64,000 nt of DNA. Source: Thermus parvatiensis (GTDB lineage: Bacteria > Deinococcota > Deinococci > Deinococcales > Thermaceae). The position numbers and the translations under genes are program-made. The notes under the pieces are model-generated. The model was not told the origin of the DNA. It was given only the letters and a program-made list of their open reading frames with translations, and searched no databases. Below, one piece after another: positions 1-6,674 of this stretch. The stretch is taken from positions 1,754,001 through 1,818,000 of the forward strand of contig NZ_CP014141.1 in assembly GCF_001535545.1 (NCBI RefSeq). The letters run 5' to 3'. Positions within the stretch are counted from its first letter, which is position 1. Each line of letters opens with the position of its first letter.

Positions 1-862
1 CCAGGGTTTGCCGCCACTTCTTGCTGACGTAGACTTCGGCCATGTCGGGCAGGGCTTCCACGGCGGTGATTCGCATGGGCTCAAGCTCTTCCGTCCGAAG
101 CACGCACCCCCGGCTCTGGCGTTCCCGGATGAAGGGGAGAACCTTCCGTTCCAGGAAGTCTGCGAAGGCCCACTCGTAGAGGGGGGCCCAGTCGTTGGTG
201 CTCAAGGCGTAGCGATAGGCTGAGTCGTAGCCCCTCGCCACGGCCTCAGGTGAGGAAGCCGGGGATTTGGCCTTTTGGGGCGAAGACCCCTGCGTCACAA
301 GGAAGAGGAAACCGAGGACTATCAGGATGGCGATGCCCACGTAAAGCGTTTCCTTCCGGCTTTGGGCAAGCCAGTTTTTGAGGTGGATCGCGAGGCCATC
401 CCAAAACCCCGGAGGTTTTGGCGCTTCCCAGAGACCGAGCTTGCGCATGGCGGCCTCGGAGGAAGCCGCCTGGTAGAGAAGCCTCAACTCCTCGGGCCCC
501 CAGGTCATCACCCCCAGGGCTTCGGCGTTTTCCAGCGCCGGCTTGGTGAACCCCGAGGGGCAGATGAGGATGCCCTTGTGGGCCCTATGGAGGTCTTTGG
601 CCGCGTGGGTCAGCCTCACCAGGTTTGCGTCTGCCGGGGCGGAAAGGTTTTTGCACTGGATGAGGTAACGCTTGCCCTGGGGGCTTATGGCTTCCACGTC
701 AAGGCCGTTGTCCGGGGCGTTGGTCTGGCTTGGGCGGGAGGCCTTCCACCCGGGCAGGCGAGCGAAGAGGGCCTGGACCACCACTTCAAGCAGCTCCCCC
801 CTATCCACCTGGACCAAATAGGCCGGGTCTTCAAGCAGTTTTAGCAGCGGATCGGGCCTCAT
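1..862 (-). CDS. Membrane-anchored Mrr-like restriction endonuclease (3' end cut off by window edge)
   Basis: Reads leftward from an ATG at 862 that overlaps the repressor stop (ATGA), so the two genes are translationally coupled. Residues about 20-135 look like an Mrr-type nuclease domain: NGLDVEAISPQGKRYLIQCK supplies the D-x-E ... Q-x-K catalytic pattern, followed by a typical Mrr ending (GILICPSGFTKPALENAEALG). Residues about 173-190 form one hydrophobic segment, and the rest (at least 100 residues) is a separate domain with FADFLERKVLPFI. The protein is open at base 1. Being cotranscribed with the phage repressor it would be expressed in the lysogen; a role in excluding other phages or plasmids is my inference. 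A DNA-binding or recombination role cannot be excluded. Confidence 0.75.
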   Translation of the reverse strand, partial: MRPDPLLKLLEDPAYLVQVDRGELLEVVVQALFARLPGWKASRPSQTNAPDNGLDVEAISPQGKRYLIQCKNLSAPADANLVRLTHAAKDLHRAHKGILICPSGFTKPALENAEALGVMTWGPEELRLLYQAASSEAAMRKLGLWEAPKPPGFWDGLAIHLKNWLAQSRKETLYVGIAILIVLGFLFLVTQGSSPQKAKSPASSPEAVARGYDSAYRYALSTNDWAPLYEWAFADFLERKVLPFIRERQSRGCVLRTEELEPMRITAVEALPDMAEVYVSKKWRQTL

Positions 863-1542
863 TTGACTTCCCGGATGCTGATCTTCCGGTAGACCTCCCC
901 GAGCACCTTGACCTCTTCGGGTTCCAGGATGGGGCCTTTGGGGTTATCGGAAACCAGGATCCAGCGGTTGCCTACCCGCCGGGCCCGCTTGATGGTGATG
1001 CCGTCCCCGATGATCTCCACGGCGTAGACTCGGCCTTCCCGGAGGTCCTTGAGGTTCTGGTCCACCAGCACCAAGTCCCCGTCCCGGAGGCCGTCTTCCT
1101 CCCCGGTGTCCATGGAGTCCCCTTCCACCTGGATGAGCACGGAGCCCGGGCGTACCAGGGGGCGGGGGACGGGCATGCTCCCGGACTCGGGCCAAGGCCG
1201 CCCCGCCACGCCGGAGCCCACCACGGGCACCCAGACCACATCCTCCCGAGGCTCCCCCGAGGGGCGGTAGACCAGGGGCACGTCCAGGCCCGTGGCTTCG
1301 GCGAACTCCTCCGGGGTCCAGCGGAGGGCTTTTAAAAGGGCGAAAAAGCGTTCCAAGCCGAGATTGAAGGGGTGGGTTTTCCCTAGCTCAATATCGGATA
1401 TCGTTCGCTGAGCTAGGAGGTCTCCGGTGGCCTCTTCCACCTGCTCTTGCGTCATGCCGAGCTGGAGCCTTCTCCGGCGGATGGCCGAAGCCCATTCCGG
1501 GACTTGCGCCTTCCGAGGTTTGGGCCCCGTTGCTACCGACAC
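859..1542 (-). CDS. CI/LexA-like phage repressor (XRE HTH plus S24 peptidase-type domain)
   Basis: N-terminal XRE helix-turn-helix (RRRRLQLGMTQEQVEEATG, then QRTISDIELGKTHP) followed by a C-terminal S24/LexA-fold domain: VEGDSMDTGEEDGLRDGDLV contains the catalytic Ser in GDSM, and the Lys is in DGITIKRARRV, so auto-cleavage after DNA damage is plausible. The frame is open up to a GTG at 1587, but that codon sits in the operator; I prefer the GTG at 1542 because a TTGTAA-N17-TACTTT promoter ends 6 bases before it, which would give a leaderless message. This is the lysogeny repressor; it faces the early genes across a shared operator region. Confidence 0.82.
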   Translation of the reverse strand: MSVATGPKPRKAQVPEWASAIRRRRLQLGMTQEQVEEATGDLLAQRTISDIELGKTHPFNLGLERFFALLKALRWTPEEFAEATGLDVPLVYRPSGEPREDVVWVPVVGSGVAGRPWPESGSMPVPRPLVRPGSVLIQVEGDSMDTGEEDGLRDGDLVLVDQNLKDLREGRVYAVEIIGDGITIKRARRVGNRWILVSDNPKGPILEPEEVKVLGEVYRKISIREVK

Positions 1543-1548
1543 GCCACT

Positions 1549-1627
1549 AAAGTAGCCCACAGATAGCCCCATTACAACGCAAAACACGCTAGCGGTACTT
1601 GACTAAACCTTTAGGTGCGCTTAGCAT
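1549..1627. promoter_or_regulatory. Divergent immunity switch: leftward and rightward promoters with an operator between them
   Basis: Rightward early promoter TTGACT (1599-1604), 17-base spacer, TAGCAT (1622-1627); transcription would begin at about 1634, three bases before the first early ATG (1637). Leftward repressor promoter TTGTAA (minus strand, 1577-1572), 17-base spacer, TACTTT (1554-1549). Between the two -35 boxes sits the 8-bp palindrome CGCTAGCG (1587-1594). The layout is that of a CI-type genetic switch. The boxes are seen directly; the operator role is inferred. Confidence 0.65.
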
Positions 1628-1636
1628 GAGGACAAC

Positions 1637-1840
1637 ATGCCTGGGGAACTCTTGACAACTGAGGAGGTAGCCAAGCGGCTCAAAATCTCCGTCTTCTTCG
1701 TGAGGCGGAAGATTAGGGAAGGCGCTTTGCCGGCCATCAAGCTTGGGAAGGAATGGAGGGTGCGGGAGGAGGACCTTGACCTTTTTTTGGCTCGCTTTAG
1801 TAAATCACCGCTAGCGGATACCGCTAAGGAGTCACAATGA
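1637..1840 (+). CDS. Excisionase-family HTH protein (first early gene)
   Basis: 67 residues. Residues 5-52 form a MerR/excisionase-type winged helix (LTTEEVAKRLKISVFFVRRK, then IKLGKEWRVREEDLDLFL), the fold of many phage Xis and Cro-like regulators. It is the first gene after the rightward promoter and would be translated from a nearly leaderless message. Position opposite the repressor makes a Cro-like or excisionase role likely; the sequence cannot separate the two. The stop overlaps the next ATG by 3 bases. Confidence 0.7.
   Translation: MPGELLTTEEVAKRLKISVFFVRRKIREGALPAIKLGKEWRVREEDLDLFLARFSKSPLADTAKESQ
1806..1827. promoter_or_regulatory. Second copy of the putative repressor operator
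   Basis: CCGCTAGCGG (1808-1817) is a perfect 10-bp palindrome containing the same CGCTAGCG core as the site at 1587-1594, and TACCGCTA (1819-1826) is the inverse of TAGCGGTA at 1590-1597. It lies at the 3' end of the first early gene, as auxiliary operators often do. Confidence 0.45.
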
Positions 1841-2013
1841 CTCCCCTCCTCGCCCTCTACTTCCTCCTCGCCCTCGTCCTCTACGCCCTGCTGGGCGTCT
1901 ACGTGCGGGCCCGGTACGGCCAGCCCGGGCCCGCCCTGGCCGCCGCTATGGCCTTCCTCGCGGGGCTCATGGCGGCGGTGCTGGTGGTGCTGGCCGTGGG
2001 AGGTGCGCGGTGA
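1837..2013 (+). CDS. Small membrane protein, 58 aa
   Basis: ATG overlaps the preceding stop (ATGA). Two hydrophobic helices (residues about 3-23 and 33-55) joined by a short basic/Pro-Gly turn (VRARYGQPGP). Near-total lack of charged residues elsewhere indicates an integral membrane protein. No recognisable family. It is in the early operon, so it is less likely to be structural than the later membrane proteins. Confidence 0.55.
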   Translation: MTPLLALYFLLALVLYALLGVYVRARYGQPGPALAAAMAFLAGLMAAVLVVLAVGGAR

Positions 2014-2123
2014 AGGGGATTCCGAAGTGGCTTTGGAACTGGGGCTTGGACGTGATGGGGGGCGTTTTGGCGGGGCTCATCCTCCTCTGGGCCTTGGCCC
2101 ACGCCCCCGTTCCGGGGAGGTGA
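2010..2123 (+). CDS. Small membrane protein, 37 aa
   Basis: GTG start overlapping the upstream stop by 4 bases. One transmembrane helix (residues about 13-30, VLAGLILLWALA) after a short Trp/Lys-rich N-terminus (VKGIPKWLWNWG). Retained in the overlapping gene string, which argues that it is a real gene. Function unknown. Confidence 0.5.
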   Translation: MKGIPKWLWNWGLDVMGGVLAGLILLWALAHAPVPGR

Positions 2124-2126
2124 GGC

Positions 2127-2351
2127 ATGCCGAAGCTCATGACGGTTGAAGAGGCGGCGGAATACCTGGGCATTCCCACGAAGCACATCTACGCGGCGGC
2201 GCGGAAGAAGCCGGGGCATCCCGCTCACCTGCGGCACGTGAGGCTGGGCAAGCGCCTCTACTTCCGGGCGGAGTGGCTGGACGAGTGGACCGAGCGGGTG
2301 GCCTCCGAGCCTCCCGCTTCCGTTTTGCGGCTGGAGAGGAGGGCGGAATGA
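2127..2351 (+). CDS. Second excisionase-family HTH protein
   Basis: 74 residues with the helix-turn-helix (MTVEEAAEYLGIPTKHIYAA) followed by the beta-wing (VRLGKRLYFRAEWLDEW) typical of excisionase/AlpA-type proteins. The three bases before its ATG separate it from the previous stop. Together with the gene at 1637 this gives the phage two such proteins, so one may act as Xis and the other as an early regulator. Its stop overlaps the next ATG. Confidence 0.7.
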   Translation: MPKLMTVEEAAEYLGIPTKHIYAAARKKPGHPAHLRHVRLGKRLYFRAEWLDEWTERVASEPPASVLRLERRAE

Positions 2352-2791
2352 CGCTGAGCGAGCAGATCCGGCGGTTGGAGCGGGGCCTGCGGTTGGCCCT
2401 TTGGCGCATGGGCGTGGAGCCCGAGGCCACGCGGGCCCGGGAGGCCTGGGAAAGGGCCAGGTGGGCGGCGGCGTTTGAGAAGAGCACCCTCCAAGGGCGG
2501 GCCTACATGGACGCCCTGCGCCTGGTGAACGAGCTGGAACTGTACGAGGCCCTGGCCGGGGTGGAGCACGTGCGGGTGCGCCCCGCCCCGGCGGATCGCC
2601 CGGGCGAGGCGGCCTTGGCCCGCCTCGAGGCCCTGGGGTACGACGTGCACGTGGAGGACATCTGGGGCCCTCGGGACGGGGAGCGCTGGTGGTGGGCCCG
2701 GGCCCGCTACGAGGGGCGGGAGGTGGCCCAGGCCATCGGGGCTACCCGGGAGGAGGCTCTGGAGTGCCTGATGGGGGAGCTGGGACTATGA
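2348..2791 (+). CDS. Hypothetical early protein, 147 aa
   Basis: Start chosen at the ATGA overlap (2348), not at an upstream in-frame ATG. Mostly helical and highly charged; N-terminus TLSEQIRRLERGLRLALWRM suggests an amphipathic or coiled-coil helix, C-terminal half contains EDIWGPRDGERWWWARARYE. No known domain recognised. Lies between the HTH gene and the replication protein, so a replication or recombination accessory role is possible but unproven. Confidence 0.55.
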   Translation: MTLSEQIRRLERGLRLALWRMGVEPEATRAREAWERARWAAAFEKSTLQGRAYMDALRLVNELELYEALAGVEHVRVRPAPADRPGEAALARLEALGYDVHVEDIWGPRDGERWWWARARYEGREVAQAIGATREEALECLMGELGL

Positions 2792-3039
2792 AGCGGCTGA
2801 AGCTTGAGGACCTGCGGCGGATCGCCAGGAGCCACTTTGACGACCTGCGGGTGGAGCGGCTGGAGGGTTCTTTGCGGTGGGAAGCCTCTGGCCGCCACCG
2901 CTATTACCAGACCCTTTGGGCGGCCACGGGCCGCACGGAGCGGGAGGCCCTGGAGAACCTCCTTGGGCTTCCCACGGATAAGTCGGATTTTAGCCCTTAC
3001 AACGCTGTGGAGGAGCTTCTGAACGGGAGGTCGTCATGA
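2788..3039 (+). CDS. Hypothetical early protein, 83 aa
   Basis: ATG overlaps the previous stop and its own stop overlaps the replication gene start, so it is part of a translationally coupled string. The second half (SLRWEASGRHRYYQTLWAATGRTEREALENL) resembles the C-terminal part of the preceding protein (RWWWARARYEGREVAQAIGATREEALECL), suggesting that the two are related or arose by duplication. Function unknown. Confidence 0.55.
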   Translation: MKRLKLEDLRRIARSHFDDLRVERLEGSLRWEASGRHRYYQTLWAATGRTEREALENLLGLPTDKSDFSPYNAVEELLNGRSS

Positions 3040-4262
3040 ACTTGAACCTCCCCCCGGACATGCCGGAGGACATCCGCCGGCAGATAGAAGACCTCGCCCA
3101 AAAGAACCCCGGCATGGCCCAGGGGCTCCTGCGCCTCTGGGAGGCGAAGCGGAAGCGGGAGGCGGGCGCTTCTTGGAACGAGACCCCTGCTAAAACGCCC
3201 AAGGAGGCCCCCGAGGAGGAGCCCCCTTCCTCGGGGACCCCGGACCGGGCTGGCCTCGAGGCCGCCCCCCCTCAGCGCCCCACCCTGGCCAATACCGACT
3301 GGCGGGAGGTGCGCCGCTTTGAGTGGCAGGACATCCTGGCCAAGGCAGAGCGCACCATAGAGGCCCACGGCTACAAGGAGGTGCTGGGCCCCCTCTTCCC
3401 CCTGGTGCGCCTCCTGGTGGCCTACGCCATCTGGGAGGGGGCCCGCCTGGACCCCTCCCGGGAGGCCCACGTCTTCCTCCCCCAGTGGGAGGTGGCCCAG
3501 GCCCTGGAGGTCTCCGAGCGCACGGTGGAGCGGTGGCTCCACGACCCCCGCTATGAGAAGTACCGCCGCTACGCCCGCCACTGGATCGCCTGGGAGACCT
3601 GGATGACCTCAGGGCGGGCCCTGGAGCGGGAGGGGGCGGTGAAGGGGGGCACCGTGTGGCGGGTCAGGGTGCGCCCCGTCTACCGGGCCATCCGGGTCCT
3701 GGCCCCCTACCTCCGCCTCACCTGGCGGGACCTGGAGGAGGACCGGCGGGAGGGCCGGACGGCCCGGGTGTTGAGTGACCCCGACTCAATGTCGGGATAC
3801 AAAGAGGGTCTTCTACTAGGTAGACCCTTAACCCTAAGGATCGTGGTAGGGGAGCCGTTAGCCACCTGGGAAAGCAAAAAAACCCCGTTACTATTAGATC
3901 CCGACACTCGCCGGAACTTCCGGGAACTTCTCCGGCTTTCCAGCGTCCCCGGGGGCCGGAACGGCCGCCGGAACTGGGCCCAGCAGGCGGCGTCCGCCAT
4001 CGCCGCCGCCCTGGGAGACCAGAAGAGCGTGCGCTTCTGGCTCCGGGTGGTCTGGGCCGCCCTCAAGCAGGCCCTTTTTGGGGGAGGGGAAGGAGCCATG
4101 AGGGTCCTGGCCCGGGTGGTGGGCCTCGCGGCCGAAGCCCGGGCTGATGGCTTCGCCCGGAGCCCTGGGGCCTACGCCCAGGCCCTCCTGCGGCGGGAGG
4201 GGTACTGGGACCTGGTGGCCCCCTTCCAGGCCTTCAGAGCGGGGGTGCCCTATGCGGGTTGA
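3036..4262 (+). CDS. Putative replication initiation protein, 408 aa
   Basis: Largest early gene. N-terminus acidic and Pro-rich (residues 1-85). Residues about 145-175 contain a winged-helix/HTH signature (LPQWEVAQALEVSERTVERW), followed by a basic stretch (HDPRYEKYRRYARHW). The C-terminal 130 residues are basic and helical. Size, position after the early regulators and the AT-rich repeat-bearing island embedded at 3776-3930 fit a phage or plasmid initiator that binds an origin within its own gene, as lambda O does. No polymerase, helicase or HUH motif is visible. Function is inferred. Confidence 0.55.
   Translation: MNLNLPPDMPEDIRRQIEDLAQKNPGMAQGLLRLWEAKRKREAGASWNETPAKTPKEAPEEEPPSSGTPDRAGLEAAPPQRPTLANTDWREVRRFEWQDILAKAERTIEAHGYKEVLGPLFPLVRLLVAYAIWEGARLDPSREAHVFLPQWEVAQALEVSERTVERWLHDPRYEKYRRYARHWIAWETWMTSGRALEREGAVKGGTVWRVRVRPVYRAIRVLAPYLRLTWRDLEEDRREGRTARVLSDPDSMSGYKEGLLLGRPLTLRIVVGEPLATWESKKTPLLLDPDTRRNFRELLRLSSVPGGRNGRRNWAQQAASAIAAALGDQKSVRFWLRVVWAALKQALFGGGEGAMRVLARVVGLAAEARADGFARSPGAYAQALLRREGYWDLVAPFQAFRAGVPYAG
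3776..3930. other. AT-rich island with repeats inside the replication gene: candidate origin
   Basis: Local composition drops sharply below the roughly 70% GC around it. It contains a hairpin CCCGAC/GTCGGG (3780-3785 and 3791-3796, 5-base loop), a third CCCGAC at 3900-3905, an imperfect palindrome GGGTCT...AGACCC (3806-3827), an A7 run, and two GGAACTTC repeats (3913-3920 and 3923-3930). Rare codons (CTA, TTA, ATA-like usage) are used here only. This is the layout of an initiator-bound origin; experimental support is absent. Confidence 0.4.
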
Positions 4263-4611
4263 TCGGGTGCGGCTAGAGGCGGTGACGGATATCCTCCAGC
4301 ACCGGCTTCAGGAGGCCTTGGAGCAGCCTGGCCGGCTGGTGGCCTTTGCCCTTCGCACCTCCCCGAGCGATGGGGTGCAGGTTTTCTTGAAGCTCCGGCC
4401 CGATGGCCGGCTGGTCCTCGCCATCCGCCGGCCGGGAGGGAAGGAGGACCCTCGGGAGATCCAGGCCCTGGCCCGGCACATGGGGCTGGAGATACGGGAG
4501 GGGCCCATGGAGATGGCGGGCAGGATCCCGAGGCCGAAGGTCGGGCCCAGGAAATACCTGGTGGCCTTCTGTGAGCCAGTCAAGGGAGGCCATAATGCAA
4601 ATCCTGCTTGA
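4252..4611 (+). CDS. Hypothetical early protein, 119 aa
   Basis: ATG at 4252 overlaps the end of the replication gene by 11 bases. Basic-acidic alternating protein; middle section VQVFLKLRPDGRLVLAIRRP suggests a small beta-sheet domain and the C-terminus is basic. No family recognised. Its tail overlaps the start of the DndC-like gene by 17 bases, indicating coupled translation. Confidence 0.55.
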   Translation: MRVDRVRLEAVTDILQHRLQEALEQPGRLVAFALRTSPSDGVQVFLKLRPDGRLVLAIRRPGGKEDPREIQALARHMGLEIREGPMEMAGRIPRPKVGPRKYLVAFCEPVKGGHNANPA

Positions 4612-5602
4612 AGACATGATTTCCTGGCATGCCGATTTCGCTCCGGACCTCAAGGAGGCCGTGGCCTTGGCCGAGCGCGCCCTCGAGGCCGCCCTCGCCC
4701 AGGGGGCCGAGACCTTCGTCCTCACCTACTCGGGGGGCAAGGACTCCACCGCCACCACCGTCCTCACCCTGGAGTGGTGGAAGCGCAAGGGGAAGCCCGT
4801 GGAGATCCACGTGGTCTACGCCGACACGGGGCTGGAGATCCCCACCCTCCACGCCCAGGCCCTGGCCTTCCTGGAGGCGGTGAAGAGGCTCCACCCCGGG
4901 GTCCACGTTCACACCGCCCGCCCCCGCCCCGAGGAGAGCTTCTGGGTCCAAATCATCGGCAAGGGCTACCCCCCGCCCCACAACCGCTTCCGCTGGTGCA
5001 CCCGCAGGTTGAAGATCGCCCCCATGGACCGCCTGGTCCAGAGCCTTCCCGGGAAGAAGGCCATCCTCACGGGGGTGCGCTTCGGGGAGTCGGACGCCCG
5101 GGACCAGAGGCTCGTCCTCTCTTGCTCCCGGGGCGGGGAGTGCGGCCAGGGGGTGCTCTTCCAGGAGGCCAAGCGTCTGAACGCCCTCTACGTGGCCCCC
5201 ATCGCCTTCTGGCGGGAGTGCTTCGTGTGGGACTACCTGAACTTCGTGGCCCCCTCCCTGGGCTACCCCACGGAGGGCCTGGAGGCGGTCTACGGGGGCC
5301 GGGACACCCGCTTCGGGTGCTGGACCTGCACCGTGGTGCGGCGGGACAAGGCCATGGCGCGGGCCCTGGAGAACGGCCACGCCCACCTCCTCCCCCTCTA
5401 CGAGTTCCGGGAGTGGCTTTGGGCGTGGACCCGGGATCCTGCGACCCGGGTAAAGCGGAAGGACGGCAAGCCCGGGGGGCTCACCCTCGAGGCCAGGCGG
5501 GAGGTGTACCGGAGGTTGAAGGAGGTGGAGGCGAAGCTCGGGATGGAGCTCCTCACTTCCGAGGAGGAGGCTTTTTTGAGAGATAGGATGGAGGAATCAT
5601 GA
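4595..5602 (+). CDS. DndC-like sulfurtransferase (PAPS reductase family), 335 aa, orphan
   Basis: Start ATG 4595 is preceded by GGGAGG. N-terminal adenine nucleotide alpha-hydrolase fold with PP-loop TYSGGKDSTATT (residues about 47-58). Cysteine-rich signatures of DndC follow: FRWCTRRLKIAPMD, SCSRGGECGQG, and RFGCWTCTVVRRDKAMA, which would hold a 4Fe-4S cluster. DndC activates and transfers sulfur during DNA phosphorothioation, normally together with DndA, DndB, DndD and DndE; none of these is present here, so it would need host cysteine desulfurase and unknown partners, or act in another PAPS-reductase-like reaction. The protein is shorter than typical DndC (about 500 aa). Cotranscribed with replication genes. 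Confidence 0.8.
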   Translation: MQILLEDMISWHADFAPDLKEAVALAERALEAALAQGAETFVLTYSGGKDSTATTVLTLEWWKRKGKPVEIHVVYADTGLEIPTLHAQALAFLEAVKRLHPGVHVHTARPRPEESFWVQIIGKGYPPPHNRFRWCTRRLKIAPMDRLVQSLPGKKAILTGVRFGESDARDQRLVLSCSRGGECGQGVLFQEAKRLNALYVAPIAFWRECFVWDYLNFVAPSLGYPTEGLEAVYGGRDTRFGCWTCTVVRRDKAMARALENGHAHLLPLYEFREWLWAWTRDPATRVKRKDGKPGGLTLEARREVYRRLKEVEAKLGMELLTSEEEAFLRDRMEES

Positions 5603-5676
5603 CACCTAGCCAGAAAGCCTTTGGGTTGGCCCTACTTGTGGGCATCGTGGCCTTGACACCTAGAGGCGTGCTATGA
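5599..5676 (+). CDS. Very small membrane peptide, 25 aa
   Basis: ATG overlaps the DndC-like stop (ATGA) and its own stop overlaps the next ATG (ATGATG). One hydrophobic stretch (FGLALLVGIVAL). The double 4-base overlap is the main reason to accept it as a gene; it may simply couple translation of its neighbours. Confidence 0.35.
   Translation: MTPSQKAFGLALLVGIVALTPRGVL
5600..5663. repeat. Direct repeat TGACACCTAG, also found inverted at the right end of the prophage
   Basis: TGACACCTAG occurs at 5600-5609 and 5654-5663. The inverse core TAGGTGTC occurs twice, 11 bases apart, at 17727-17734 and 17738-17745 next to the tRNA-Ile. Four copies of an 8-bp word with two clustered beside the attachment region hint at a shared protein-binding site (integrase arm sites or a regulator). 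Confidence 0.35.
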
Positions 5677-5966
5677 TGCGGGGGATGGAACTCAAAAAAG
5701 GGCGCCCCGGTAGGCGTATCCTGGCCCTCGCCACCCGCAAGCGGAACCCGGTGCCGATTGAGTCTCAGCCGCTGGAAAACCTCCTCTACGCCCTCCTGGG
5801 AAGCCCAGTGGCCGCCCGGTCCATCGCCCAGGCCCTGGACGGGGATATCCGCAACTTGCACGGCTGGGACATCCAGGACCTCATGGCCCTGCCCGGGGTG
5901 GGGGAGGGGGTGGCGGGCCGCCTCGCGGCCCTAGTGGAACTTGTGCGCAGGCTTGTGAAGCGCTAA
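5673..5966 (+). CDS. Helix-hairpin-helix protein, 97 aa
   Basis: Basic N-terminus (KKGRPGRRILALATRKRN) and a C-terminal tandem HhH motif (MALPGVGEGVAGRLAALVEL) like that in the N-terminal domain of RadC-type proteins or RuvA. It would bind DNA non-specifically through the backbone. Last gene of the early operon, followed by a terminator. Role in replication or recombination is inferred. Confidence 0.65.
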   Translation: MMRGMELKKGRPGRRILALATRKRNPVPIESQPLENLLYALLGSPVAARSIAQALDGDIRNLHGWDIQDLMALPGVGEGVAGRLAALVELVRRLVKR

Positions 5967-6000
5967 GGTTCACTTCGCCCGGGCGGTTCGCCCTGGCGTT

Positions 6001-6036
6001 CCGGCCCGCCGCTTCGCCATGGCGGGCCGGGCTTTT
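6001..6036 (+). terminator. Intrinsic terminator of the early operon
   Basis: Perfect 10-bp stem CCGGCCCGCC (6001-6010) / GGCGGGCCGG (6021-6030) with a 10-base loop, then GCTTTTG. Separates early genes from the virion block. Confidence 0.7.
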
Positions 6037-6067
6037 GTTGCCCGCCTCTGGACGGCAGGCTGAGGGC

Positions 6068-6628
6068 ATGGCCTACCAGCGGGTGCCCGTGGACCCCAAC
6101 GCTCCTCTTCGGCCGGGAAAGACCTACGAGATCGTGGCGGCCCACAAAGGGGGGGACGTTTCCCGGGTCACGCGGGCCAATTTGGAGCGGGCCCTTCAGG
6201 CTAAATACGGCCCCGGGGTCAGGGTGCTGGACTGGGGGAAGCGGGGAAATGACCTGGTGATCCGGTTGAAGGTGGAGACCACGTCTTCCTCCGCCGGTAC
6301 CTCTGACCCCTGGGCTGTGCCTCCCGCCTACGGGGGGGCGGGATGTGGGTCCACCAAGTGCCCCCAGCCCATGGGCTACCTGGGCGGGGGGGACATCTAC
6401 CCGGCCTTCCTGCCCCTGGCCCTCAGCGCCGCCGCGGTCATCGCCGTCCTCTATCTGGTTTGGCGGATCGTGGCCGAGCTGAAGGAGGCGGTGGAGCTGG
6501 TGCCGGCCCCGGCCCGGGCGGCCGCCGTGGCGGGCGCGGGGGTGGGCGTGGGGGCCCTCGGGCTGGCCGCCCTGGGTGTGGTGGCCCTGGCCCTTGTTGG
6601 TGGAAGGAGAAGGAGGGCGTATGCCTAA
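6068..6628 (+). CDS. Membrane protein, 186 aa, first gene of the virion/lysis block
   Basis: Soluble N-terminal domain (residues 1-85, mixed charge) followed by a Gly/Pro/Cys linker (about 86-115) and two hydrophobic segments (about 118-138 and 157-180), ending in RRRRAYA. Likely an internal-membrane or membrane-associated virion protein. No SD as strong as its neighbours. Family not recognised. Confidence 0.6.
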   Translation: MAYQRVPVDPNAPLRPGKTYEIVAAHKGGDVSRVTRANLERALQAKYGPGVRVLDWGKRGNDLVIRLKVETTSSSAGTSDPWAVPPAYGGAGCGSTKCPQPMGYLGGGDIYPAFLPLALSAAAVIAVLYLVWRIVAELKEAVELVPAPARAAAVAGAGVGVGALGLAALGVVALALVGGRRRRAYA

Positions 6629-6671
6629 GAAGACCAGGAAGACCAAGAGGAAGAAGCGCTCTCGGAGGTAG
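6621..6671 (+). CDS. Tiny, extremely basic peptide, 16 aa
   Basis: MPKKTRKTKRKKRSRR: 11 of 16 residues are Lys or Arg. It has a near-ideal ribosome binding site (AAGGAGGG, 9 bases before the ATG) and overlaps the upstream gene by 8 bases. Such a peptide could neutralise packaged DNA or bind RNA. Too short for homology-based calling; the strong SD and neighbours in a tight operon support it. Confidence 0.5.
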   Translation: MPKKTRKTKRKKRSRR

Positions 6672-6674
6672 ACC

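Noticed and set aside
275-1335. Long plus-strand open frames over the repressor/nuclease operon and many other long antisense frames in the window
   Set aside because: They are shadows of GC-rich genes: rich in Gly/Pro/Arg/His, no SD, no motifs, and the opposite strand holds clear domain-bearing genes.
5653-5677. TTGACA ... TATGAT as a promoter before the HhH gene
   Set aside because: The spacer is only 13 bases, outside the working range; the genes are also translationally coupled to those upstream.
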